Of a DNA stretch of 15,548 bases, positions 1 to 6,579 are shown in pieces (within the stretch, counting starts at the first letter, position 1; every line of letters starts with the position of its first letter). The notes beneath the pieces are model-generated. The model was not told the DNA's origin. It saw only the letters and a program-made list of their open reading frames with translations, and did no database searches. The DNA comes from Chloroflexia bacterium (GTDB lineage Bacteria; Chloroflexota; Chloroflexia; Thermomicrobiales; JALYUS01), in assembly GCA_025924435.1 (NCBI GenBank), contig JAICIL010000075.1, forward strand, positions 1 through 15,548, in the 5' to 3' direction. Made by a program: the position numbers and the translations under genes.

Positions 1-1041
1 CAAATCGTCCTGTACGGATTGGTGCAAGGGGATGCCATTGACGCTGCGGTCGCGATAACCGTCGAACTCCGGTTGACCGGGGGCGAGCACCGCGTCGTGC
101 CCCGGCGCGGGCGGCGTGGCACGCAGCGTCACCATCATGTCGTCCATCTGCGCGCGATAGGTGTCGAGATCGGTGAAGGCGTCAATGCGCCACGCCATCA
201 AGCAGTGGCAGGTGCCGGGATGGTCGTGCGTGCCGGTGCCGCGACCGGGAATGCGCATGCTCCACGTCCCGGCGGAGAGCATCGCGGTGAAGCAATCCAC
301 CATCGTCGCGAGGCCGTACCCCTTCTGGCTGCGGCCCGCGTAGTCGCTGCCGAGTGGGGCGAGCGCGACGGCCGTGTTCGGGTCCGTCGTGAACGCGCCC
401 TCTTTGTCCACCGCCCAGCGATCCGGGATCGGCAGCCCCTCGCGCTTGGCGATCTCCAATTTCCCCCACGCGACGCTCGTGGAGGCCATGTCGAGCAGGA
501 ACGGGTCGGAGTGGTTGCCGCCGGGGAAGGCGACCGAGAACGGATTGGTGCCGAGGACGGGCACCGTGCCGAACGTCGGCACCATCAGCGGCCCGGCATT
601 CGTCATGCTCATGCCGCCCAGGCCCTCGTTCACCGCCAGCATCGGGTAGTAGGAGAGCGCGCCGAGGTGGTTGCTCGCCCGCACCGACACCGTGCACCAG
701 CCGGTCTCCTTCGCCTTTTCGATCGCGCGGCGCATCGCGAAGGGCGCGACGACGAGGCCGAGGCCGTGGTCGCCGTCCAGCGTCAGCGTCGCCGGGCCTT
801 CCCTGACGACGGTGATCTTCGGGTGGAGGTTGACGCGACCGGCGGCGATGGCGCCGAGATACATGCGCATGCGGGGGATGCCGTGCGAGTCAATCGCGTG
901 CAGGTCGCTGAACATCAGCACCTCGACGGCGGTCGCCGCGTCCTCGGCGGGGACGCCGACGCGCACGAAGAGCCGCTCCATCAGCGTGCGCATCGCGTCC
1001 GCCGAAACCCGTGCCCGTCCTTCCATGTCGGTTCCTGCCAT
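1..1041 (-). CDS. Malate/L-lactate dehydrogenase family oxidoreductase (Ldh_2 type), C-terminus cut by window edge
   Basis: The product belongs to the Ldh_2 family of NAD(P)-dependent 2-hydroxyacid dehydrogenases (type-2 malate, L-lactate, sulfolactate and ureidoglycolate dehydrogenases), which are unrelated in fold to classical LDH/MDH. Visible signatures are DSHGIPRM at residues 51-58 with the conserved His53, SNHLG at 122-126 and VLGTNPF at 162-168, followed by a DMASTS segment near 187. The open frame covers 347 residues to the edge and the family is usually 330-360, so only a short tail should be missing. I chose the ATG at 1041 because GGAGGGGG lies just upstream of it; an in-frame ATG at 1059 is possible. 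It lies 26 bases after the stop of the upstream minus-strand gene, so the two probably share an operon. The exact substrate cannot be read from the sequence. The fold is cytoplasmic. Confidence 0.88.
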   Translation of the reverse strand, partial: MAGTDMEGRARVSADAMRTLMERLFVRVGVPAEDAATAVEVLMFSDLHAIDSHGIPRMRMYLGAIAAGRVNLHPKITVVREGPATLTLDGDHGLGLVVAPFAMRRAIEKAKETGWCTVSVRASNHLGALSYYPMLAVNEGLGGMSMTNAGPLMVPTFGTVPVLGTNPFSVAFPGGNHSDPFLLDMASTSVAWGKLEIAKREGLPIPDRWAVDKEGAFTTDPNTAVALAPLGSDYAGRSQKGYGLATMVDCFTAMLSAGTWSMRIPGRGTGTHDHPGTCHCLMAWRIDAFTDLDTYRAQMDDMMVTLRATPPAPGHDAVLAPGQPEFDGYRDRSVNGIPLHQSVQDDL

Positions 1042-1067
1042 CGCCCGTTCCCCCTCCATCGCCTCTC

Positions 1068-2444
1068 TTACGACCGACCACTCCGCGTCTCATCCGTCTC
1101 CGTGTTCGCCGCCTCGATCTCCCGTTCCGCGTCATCGAGGTCGTAGTCGTGCGGGCGACCGCGCGCCCGGCGATTGGGTTGACGCCGGCCCGCGTCGCTT
1201 CCCTCCGTTTCTCCATCGGGAGCGAACGTCACCGTCGGTGATACGGTTGGCGATGTGGCGTCATCCGACGCCGGTGGCGGTGCGCCAGCGGCACGGCGCA
1301 CCACCGCGCCACCGCCTGGGCCGCGCTGCGGGGCGCGCAGGATCAGGAGCATCAACACGAGGCAGACACCGGCCAGCACGAGCAGGAACGGCACCGTCGC
1401 CTTGTCGCGGATGCGGTCGAAGGCGCTTTTTTGCGTCGTCGGCGCGGTCGCCTGCGGCGGCGTCGCGGGGCTGGGGCCGATGATCAGGGCGATCTGCTGC
1501 CCCGCTTGGGGATTGTCGAGACTGAACTGCTTGAAGGGCGTCGCGCCCTGCGGCGCCTGGATCGGCCCGTCGCTGCGCAGCGTCGTGCTCGCGATGGCCT
1601 GCCGCGAATCCGAGACGAGCACCTGCACCTTCGCGGCGGCGTAATCGAGCGTCCGTTGGAAGGTGAGGCCGGACGCCGTGCCGGGCAGATCGTACGTCGC
1701 GGTCACGTCGCTCGCGCCCGGTGGGATCGGCGTCCGTAGCGTCAATTTCTGGCCCGTCAGGTCGGCGGTCGGGATGAGATCGCCGCGGTTCGTCGTGATC
1801 GTCTCCGCGTTCGCCGGGGCGGTGAAGACGAGCGGCACACCCTGCGCCACGGTCCCATCAGGGTTGAGCGCGCCGACGAGCGTGCGGTCGCCGGGGTTGG
1901 TGATCTGGAGCGCCTCGAGGACGCTGTAGAACTGCGGCCGCACCTCATTCATGATGATCTGGTCGCTCTTGATCGCGAAGTCCGCCGGGTTGTCGCTGAC
2001 GACGGGTTCGTAGATCGGGATTTCCACCGTCGCGGTTGCGGCGTTGTTCGCGAAGCGCACGGCGGACGATTTCCTCGCCACGCCCGTGACATCGGTGACA
2101 TCCTGCTCGGCGGGTTCGTAGGCGATGCCCTTGTAGTGGACGACGACGCGGTAGACGCCGGCCTGCGAGTTGTCGAGGCCGGTGAACGAAAACGAACCGT
2201 CCGGCGCGGTCGTCGTCGTCCGGGAGTCGGCGGCCTCGTCCGTCTCGCGGAAGAGGCCGGGGTTGAAGTAGAGCAGCGTCACGGTGAGCGGCGTGCCCGG
2301 CAATGCCGCGCCCGCCGTCTTCATCGCCACGTGGCCGGTGAGCGTGCCACCAATCGGCGCGGCCTGGAGCGGCAACGCGGACACGAGCGCGGCGACGGCA
2401 AACGCGGCAATGAACAGGCGGCGTATGGCATGCAAATGGATCAA
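1068..2444 (-). CDS. Secreted-then-anchored membrane protein with carboxypeptidase-regulatory/transthyretin-like N-terminal domain
   Basis: This 458-residue protein starts with a signal peptide: RR at residues 8-9, a hydrophobic stretch at 10-26, and a likely cut after the alanines at 28-29. A beta-sandwich region at about 33-135 resembles carboxypeptidase-regulatory (transthyretin-like) domains, with the pattern GTLTGHV...DGSFSFTGLD...YRVVVHYKG. A second extracytoplasmic beta-rich region follows to about 340. One membrane helix lies at 351-369, and the tail is charged and low in complexity (Pro, Arg, Asp/Glu). The fold implies an exposed binding or structural role, but I do not recognise a specific function. 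No ATG could keep the signal peptide. The TTG at 2444 has GAGG eight bases upstream, supplied by the tandem repeat at 2447-2474. It precedes the dehydrogenase gene in the same direction. Confidence 0.8.
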   Translation of the reverse strand: MIHLHAIRRLFIAAFAVAALVSALPLQAAPIGGTLTGHVAMKTAGAALPGTPLTVTLLYFNPGLFRETDEAADSRTTTTAPDGSFSFTGLDNSQAGVYRVVVHYKGIAYEPAEQDVTDVTGVARKSSAVRFANNAATATVEIPIYEPVVSDNPADFAIKSDQIIMNEVRPQFYSVLEALQITNPGDRTLVGALNPDGTVAQGVPLVFTAPANAETITTNRGDLIPTADLTGQKLTLRTPIPPGASDVTATYDLPGTASGLTFQRTLDYAAAKVQVLVSDSRQAIASTTLRSDGPIQAPQGATPFKQFSLDNPQAGQQIALIIGPSPATPPQATAPTTQKSAFDRIRDKATVPFLLVLAGVCLVLMLLILRAPQRGPGGGAVVRRAAGAPPPASDDATSPTVSPTVTFAPDGETEGSDAGRRQPNRRARGRPHDYDLDDAEREIEAANTETDETRSGRS

Positions 2445-2446
2445 TA

Positions 2447-2474
2447 CTCAGTCCTCAGTCCTCAGTCCTCAGTC
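2447..2474. repeat. Four perfect tandem copies of a 7-base repeat
   Basis: CTCAGTC occurs four times in a row without mismatch (GACTGAG on the minus strand). The array lies between the TTG start of the minus-strand membrane protein gene and that gene's predicted promoter, so it would be transcribed as most of a short 5' leader. Read on the minus strand, each unit gives GAGG, and the last one is placed as a ribosome-binding site. The unit resembles the heptad at 2818-2836. Confidence 0.85.
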
Positions 2475-2484
2475 CTTCATCGTG

Positions 2485-2513
2485 ATGCTACCAGCGTTCG
2501 TGGGGGGCGACAA
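2485..2513 (-). promoter_or_regulatory. Predicted sigma-A-type promoter for the minus-strand membrane protein gene
   Basis: On the minus strand TTGTCG (2508-2513) and TAGCAT (2485-2490) are separated by exactly 17 bases, each matching consensus at 4 of 6 positions. Transcription would begin near 2478 and give a leader of about 34 bases made largely of the heptad repeat. It stands back to back with the valS leader promoter. The match is moderate. Confidence 0.45.
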
Positions 2514-2528
2514 GGCGCGCGGCAGTTT

Positions 2529-2557
2529 TTGACGGCATCGCCCGTCGCTGCTATACT
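2529..2557 (+). promoter_or_regulatory. Sigma-A-type promoter of the valS T-box leader
   Basis: TTGACG (2529-2534) and TATACT (2552-2557) are separated by 17 bases, each five of six to consensus. This is by far the best promoter in the window. Transcription should start around 2564, directly ahead of T-box stem I, which fits a leader-controlled housekeeping gene. Confidence 0.82.
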
Positions 2558-2563
2558 GGCGGG

Positions 2564-2817
2564 AATGATCTCGGCGATGAGCCGGAAGCAGTAGACGCCG
2601 CGCCGCATGGAGCGAGCGGGGGATGGTGGAAGCCCCGTGGCACGGCGGCGTCGAAGTCGTCCGGTGAGCCGGCGGTGGAACCGCGCACGTCACGCGCGCC
2701 ACGCCGCACGGGTGCGCCCGCTACCGCGCAACCGCGAGGGGCGTAGCACGCCCGAAGCGAGGTGGTACCACGGGCATGAACGCCCCGTCCTCAGCAGTGA
2801 GGCGGGGCGTTTCTTTT
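2564..2817 (+). promoter_or_regulatory. T-box riboswitch (tRNA-Val-sensing leader of valS)
   Basis: This leader should read the charging state of tRNA-Val and allow valS transcription when uncharged tRNA accumulates. In stem I, CCGG 2582-2585 pairs with 2661-2664 and GACGCCG 2594-2600 pairs with 2646-2652. The internal loop between them carries AGTA (2590-2593) opposite GAA (2653-2655), the loop-E pattern of T-box specifier loops. The triplet after GAA is GTC (2656-2658), a valine codon. A hairpin GCGGT/ACCGC lies at 2672-2684, and a stem III-like hairpin GGGCGT/ACGCCC at 2739-2753. The T-box core AGGTGGTACCACGGG is at 2760-2774. Its TGGT bulge (2763-2766) fits an ACCA acceptor end, as expected for tRNA-Val with discriminator A. 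A terminator follows. Confidence 0.93.
2781..2817 (+). terminator. Intrinsic terminator of the T-box leader
   Basis: CGCCCCG (2781-2787) pairs with CGGGGCG (2803-2809) and CCTCA (2789-2793) with TGAGG (2798-2802). T2788 is bulged and the loop is GCAG. TTTCTTTT follows at 2810-2817. ACGGGC in the T-box core can pair with part of the 5' strand (GCCCCGT), giving the competing antiterminator. Confidence 0.92.
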
Positions 2818-2836
2818 AGTGCTGAGTGCTGAGTGC
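2818..2836. repeat. 7-base tandem repeat AGTGCTG, 2.7 copies
   Basis: Two full copies and a five-base partial copy of AGTGCTG lie between the T-box terminator and the valS ribosome-binding site. The unit differs from AGGACTG, the minus-strand phase of the array at 2447-2474, at only two central positions, so the two arrays look like one repeat family on either side of the leader. Confidence 0.75.
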
Positions 2837-2857
2837 ATAGGCGAAAGAAGGTGGGCA

Positions 2858-5551
2858 ATGGCGACAGAGATGAAGCCGGACATCTTTACGGCGGCGGAGG
2901 AGTTGCCGAAAGCGTACGATCCGAAAGCCGTCGAGGGGCCGGTGTACCAGTGGTGGGAGGAGGGCGGTTTCTTCACGCCGCCGCCCGAGCGGCACGACGA
3001 GCCGGAACCGTTCGTCATCATCCTGCCGCCGCCGAACGTCACCGGGTCGCTCCACAACGGCCACGCGATGTACACGGTCGAGGATGTCCTGATCCGCTGG
3101 CGACGCATGCAGGGCATCCCGACGCTCTGGCTCCCCGGCGCGGACCACGCGAGCATCGCCGTCCATGTCGTGATCGAGCGCGAGCTGGCGAAAGAGGGCC
3201 TGACGCGCCAGCAATTGGGGCGCGACGCTTTCCTCGAACGGGTGCGCGCCTTCATCCACCACTACGGCGACCGCATCCTCTATCAACTGCGGTCGCTCGG
3301 CTTCTCGCTCGACTGGTCGCGCTACGTCTTCACAATGGATCCCGGCCCCGCCCAGGCCGTCCGCACCGCGTTCAAGCGGCTCTACGATCGCGGCCTGATC
3401 TACCGCGCCAATCGCATGGTCAACTGGGACCCGGTCAATCAGACGACCGTCTCCGATCTCGAAGTGGATCAGATCGAGGAGGACGGGCATCTCTGGTACA
3501 TCCGCTACCCGGTCGAGGGCGACCCCTCCCGGTCCATCACCGTCGCGACCACCCGGCCGGAGACGATGCTCGGCGACACCGCTGTCGCCGTGAACCCGGA
3601 GGATGAACGGTATCGCGCGCTGATCGGCAAAACGCTCGTGCTGCCGCTGCTGGGGCGGCATATCCCGGTCGTCGCGGACGAGCATGTGGACGCCGCCTTC
3701 GGCACCGGCGCGGTGAAGGTGACGCCCGCGCACGACTGGAACGACTACGAGGTCGGCCTGCGCCACAACCTGCCGCAGATCACGATCTTCACCTTCGATG
3801 GCCGCATGAACGACGCGGCGGGCCCGTACGCGGGCCTGACGATCGGCGAGGCGCGCGCGAAGGTGCTGGAAGACCTCACGGCACAGGGCGATCTCGTCAA
3901 GACGGAGCCGCACCGTCATACCGTGCCCCACGCCGAACGCGGCAGCGCCATCCTCGAACCGATGCTCTCGATGCAGTGGTGGGTGGATATGAGGCCGCTC
4001 GCCACCCCGGCCATCGCGGCGGCGAAGGATGGCCGCATCCGCTTCGTGCCGGAGCGCTTCGCGGGCGATTACTACCGCTGGCTGGAGAACATCCAGGATT
4101 GGTGCATCTCGCGCCAGCTCTGGTGGGGGCATCAGATTCCCGTCTGGTACGCGCCGGATGGCCGGGTGGTCGTCAGCGAGCGCGAGTTCCCGGCCGCCGA
4201 GGAAATCCCCGCCGACATTGACCCGGCAACCCTCGTGCGGGACCCGGACGTGCTCGACACCTGGTTCTCGTCCGCGCTCTGGCCCTTCAGCACGCTCGGC
4301 TGGCCGGACGACACGCCGGATTTGCGCCGCTTCTACCCGACCAGCGTGCTGGAAACGGGGTACGACATCATCTTCTTCTGGGTGGCGCGGATGATCTTTC
4401 AGGGCCTCGCGATGATGGGCGATGTGCCCTTCCGCGTCGTGTACATGCACGGTATGGTGCGGGACGAGCACGGCCAGAAGATGAGCAAGACGAAGGGAAA
4501 TGTGCTCGATCCGCTCGATCTCACCGACCGCTACGGCACCGATGCGCTGCGCTTCACGCTCGTCACGATGGGCACGCCGGGCAACGACATCAACCTCTCC
4601 GTCGAGCGGATCGAGGGCAACCGGAACTTCGCGAACAAACTCTGGAATGTCGCCCGGTTCGTCCTCGCCAATATCGCGCCGGACGAAATCGCCCGCGACG
4701 CCAGCGGCAATCCCGCCGCGCCGGGCGCCACGGAAACGGCGCTCGCGGACCGCTGGATCGTCAGCCGCCTCCACACGCTGGAGGGAGAGGTGACGCGGCT
4801 CCTGGAGGGCTACCTGCTCGGCGAGGCGGGGCGGCAGATCTACGACTTCCTCTGGGGCGATCTCGCGGACTGGTACATCGAAGCGGCGAAACCCCGGTTG
4901 CAAGGCGCGGACGCGGTGGTTGTCCGGCAGACGCTCGCGTACACGCTCGAACGCGCGCTGCGCCTCCTGCATCCCTTCATGCCGTTCATCACCGAGACGA
5001 TCTGGCAGCGCCTCCCGCACGGCGGCGACGCGCTGATCGTCGCCCCGTGGCCGGAGCCGGGGCCGACCGACACCGAGGCGGAAGCGGAATTCAGCCTGCT
5101 CATTGATCTCGTCCGCGCGGTGCGCAATGCGCGCGGCGAAGCGGGCGTGGAACCGGGCAAGTGGATCGCCGCGACGGTTGCCGCCGGCCCGCATGCAGGC
5201 GCGCTGAACGCGCAACGGGAGATTTTCTCGCGTCTCGCGCGGGTGGCGGACGATCAGTTGACCATCGCGCCGATCGTGGACGCGCCCGCGCGGGCGACCG
5301 CGCTCGTCGTGGCGGACGTGGTGGTGTATCTCACCGGTATGGTGGATGTGGCGGCGGAGCGCGCGCGCCTCGCGCGCGAGATCGAAGAGGCGGCGGGCCA
5401 CGCGGACCGGACGCGCGCGCAACTGGCGAACGCGAACTTCGTCGCCCGCGCCAAACCCGACGTCGTCCAGGCGACGCGCGACCGCCTCACTGCTGCCGAC
5501 GAGCGTATCGCCCGTCTACGCGCCCGCCTCGCCGCCCTCAGCGACGACTAA
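2858..5551 (+). CDS. valS: Valyl-tRNA synthetase
   Basis: This class I synthetase attaches valine to tRNA-Val and edits mischarged threonine; it acts in the cytoplasm. From the ATG at 2858 (AGAAGG upstream) it is 897 residues, within the usual range of about 860-950. Signatures in order: PPPNVTGSLHNGH, with the HIGH-type HNGH at 66-69; a CP1 editing insertion at roughly 190-340; QDWCISRQLWWGHQIP; DTWFSSALWPFSTLGW; and the KMSKS-type loop KMSKT at 541-545. The C-terminal 65 residues are an Ala/Arg/Glu-rich coiled coil, as in the ValRS tRNA-binding arm. The zinc-binding cysteines of Thermus-type ValRS are absent, as in the E. coli type. KMSKT in place of KMSKS, and GADHASIA where GTDHAGIA is usual, are family variants worth noting. 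An upstream GTG at 2819 would begin inside the repeat and is unlikely. Expression is controlled by the T-box leader. Confidence 0.98.
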   Translation: MATEMKPDIFTAAEELPKAYDPKAVEGPVYQWWEEGGFFTPPPERHDEPEPFVIILPPPNVTGSLHNGHAMYTVEDVLIRWRRMQGIPTLWLPGADHASIAVHVVIERELAKEGLTRQQLGRDAFLERVRAFIHHYGDRILYQLRSLGFSLDWSRYVFTMDPGPAQAVRTAFKRLYDRGLIYRANRMVNWDPVNQTTVSDLEVDQIEEDGHLWYIRYPVEGDPSRSITVATTRPETMLGDTAVAVNPEDERYRALIGKTLVLPLLGRHIPVVADEHVDAAFGTGAVKVTPAHDWNDYEVGLRHNLPQITIFTFDGRMNDAAGPYAGLTIGEARAKVLEDLTAQGDLVKTEPHRHTVPHAERGSAILEPMLSMQWWVDMRPLATPAIAAAKDGRIRFVPERFAGDYYRWLENIQDWCISRQLWWGHQIPVWYAPDGRVVVSEREFPAAEEIPADIDPATLVRDPDVLDTWFSSALWPFSTLGWPDDTPDLRRFYPTSVLETGYDIIFFWVARMIFQGLAMMGDVPFRVVYMHGMVRDEHGQKMSKTKGNVLDPLDLTDRYGTDALRFTLVTMGTPGNDINLSVERIEGNRNFANKLWNVARFVLANIAPDEIARDASGNPAAPGATETALADRWIVSRLHTLEGEVTRLLEGYLLGEAGRQIYDFLWGDLADWYIEAAKPRLQGADAVVVRQTLAYTLERALRLLHPFMPFITETIWQRLPHGGDALIVAPWPEPGPTDTEAEAEFSLLIDLVRAVRNARGEAGVEPGKWIAATVAAGPHAGALNAQREIFSRLARVADDQLTIAPIVDAPARATALVVADVVVYLTGMVDVAAERARLAREIEEAAGHADRTRAQLANANFVARAKPDVVQATRDRLTAADERIARLRARLAALSDD

Positions 5552-5563
5552 GAGGATGCGAAT

Positions 5564-5638
5564 CGCTAAGGCGCCAGGGGAGCACAACGTACGGAGCGGA
5601 ACCGTTTTTCTCTCCTTGGCGTCCTTGGCGCCTTGGCG
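5564..5638. repeat. Intergenic inverted repeat with three CCTTGGCG units
   Basis: CGCTAAGGCGCCA (5564-5576) can pair with TGGCGCCTTGGCG (5626-5638) over 13 positions with one T-G wobble. The right arm holds three direct copies of CCTTGGCG at 5614-5621, 5623-5630 and 5631-5638. It fills most of the 107-base gap between valS and the next gene and carries a short T-run at 5605-5609. It could act as an mRNA-end structure or be a mobile interspersed repeat; neither is proven. Confidence 0.7.
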
Positions 5639-5658
5639 GTTCGGAATTGGAGCCCGGA

Positions 5659-6237
5659 ATGGATAAGGCGGCGATTCGGCGGATCACGTCACGGTTATGG
5701 GGGCCGGTGTGCGCGGTGATGGCGGCGCACGCGGATGAAGCGGGCGGGCAGATCGCGGTCGGCGCGCTTTCGGCATCCATCTTGCCGGAACATCCGCGCG
5801 TGCTGATCCAGATCTGGAAGGCGAACCGCACCCACGATCTGATTCAGGCGAGCCGCGCGTTCGCCGTCCATCCGCTTGCGGCAGATCAGGCCGACCTCGT
5901 CCGGCAACTCGGCTTCCGCTCCGGGCATGATGGGGCCGACAAACTTGATGGCCTCGATTGGACGCCGGGCGTCACGGGCAGCCCGATCCTCGCCGCACCG
6001 CCCGGATTCATCGAATGCCGGGTCGTCGGGGCGCTCGACGCGACGGACATGACCGTCTTCCTCGGCGATGTGGTCGCGGGCGAGTGGCGCGGCGGCGAGA
6101 CGCCGATGGTGCAGGCGTACGAGATGATCGGCGCGATGCCGCCGGAATGGCAGGAGGAGTACCGCCGCCACGATCGGGCGCAGCGCGAGGCGGCGGCGCG
6201 GCTCCTTGGTATCAATGGGGATGAGGCACTCGCTTGA
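5659..6237 (+). CDS. Flavin reductase-like (FMN-binding split-barrel) domain protein
   Basis: The 192-residue protein matches the flavin reductase-like/DIM6-NTAB family, which binds FMN or FAD in a split beta-barrel and either supplies reduced flavin or acts as a stand-alone oxidoreductase. The pattern seen is an N-terminal GPVCAVMAA strand (15-23), then the conserved nucleotide-contacting run AVGALSASILPEHPRVLIQI (33-52), the helix NRTHDLIQASRAFAVHPL (56-73), and the late strands GFIECRVVGALDATDMTVFLGDV. The ATG at 5659 has GGAG six bases upstream. The same frame is open back to 5161, but that part is antisense-like shadow of valS plus repeat sequence. It overlaps the next gene by four bases. 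No signal peptide, so the protein is cytoplasmic. The physiological electron acceptor is unknown. Confidence 0.85.
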   Translation: MDKAAIRRITSRLWGPVCAVMAAHADEAGGQIAVGALSASILPEHPRVLIQIWKANRTHDLIQASRAFAVHPLAADQADLVRQLGFRSGHDGADKLDGLDWTPGVTGSPILAAPPGFIECRVVGALDATDMTVFLGDVVAGEWRGGETPMVQAYEMIGAMPPEWQEEYRRHDRAQREAAARLLGINGDEALA

Positions 6238-6575
6238 CGCCGCTCCGTCCTGCTCCCGATACTGCGTGCATGCATACGCTCTTTCGGCGCGTCCGACGCC
6301 ACCGCCCGCCCCTCGCCGTCACGCTCTATACGCGGGCGGGCTGCCACCTCTGCGACGATGCGCGGAAACCGGCCGCCCGCGCGGTTGCCGCGACGCCCGG
6401 CGCGACGCTGCGCGTCGTTGACATCGCCGGGCAGCCCGCACTCGAAGCGCGCTATGGCCAGCGCATCCCGGTCATCACCGTTCCGGACGGCGATGGGGAG
6501 CGGGTGATCGCGGAAGGCAAGATCAGCGACCTTCGCGTGCGGCGTGCCCTCGGCGCGCTCGGTGAGGGGGCGTAG
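6234..6575 (+). CDS. Glutaredoxin-like (DUF836-type) CxxC protein
   Basis: A small 113-residue thioredoxin-fold protein. VTLYTRAGCHLCDDA at residues 29-43 is the first strand and active site of glutaredoxin-like proteins, with the redox pair Cys37 and Cys40. RIPVITV later in the chain carries the cis-proline expected for the fold. The likely start is TTG at 6234: GAGG lies seven bases upstream, and TTGA overlaps the stop of the flavin reductase-like gene, so translation is probably coupled. An ATG at 6270 is in frame but lacks a ribosome site. The role is probably thiol-disulfide exchange. Its pairing with the flavin protein suggests a redox function, but no partner is visible. Confidence 0.82.
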   Translation: MTPLRPAPDTACMHTLFRRVRRHRPPLAVTLYTRAGCHLCDDARKPAARAVAATPGATLRVVDIAGQPALEARYGQRIPVITVPDGDGERVIAEGKISDLRVRRALGALGEGA

Positions 6576-6579
6576 CGCG

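Noticed and set aside
19..1146. 375-codon plus-strand frame over the dehydrogenase gene
   Set aside because: Its composition is shadow-like (His/Arg/Ala), and the minus strand encodes clear Ldh_2 motifs.
2447..2474. Tandem repeat considered as a CRISPR array
   Set aside because: Units are seven bases with no spacers, and no cas gene is present.
2674..2685. First GGTGG-ACC motif as the functional antiterminator
   Set aside because: Its TGGA bulge does not fit the tRNA-Val acceptor end and no terminator follows closely. The core at 2760-2774 fits both.
2819..2857. Upstream GTG extension of valS
   Set aside because: It starts in the heptad repeat directly after the terminator and has no ribosome site. 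ATG 2858 has AGAAGG upstream and fits ValRS N-termini.
2816..5422. 868-codon open frame antisense to nearly all of valS
   Set aside because: Its Arg/His/Asp-rich translation has no domain, and valS is certain. Long open antisense frames are expected at this GC and codon use.
5161..5658. N-terminal extension of the flavin-reductase-like frame
   Set aside because: It overlaps the valS coding region in another frame and then the intergenic repeat. ATG 5659 has a good ribosome site and gives the family length.
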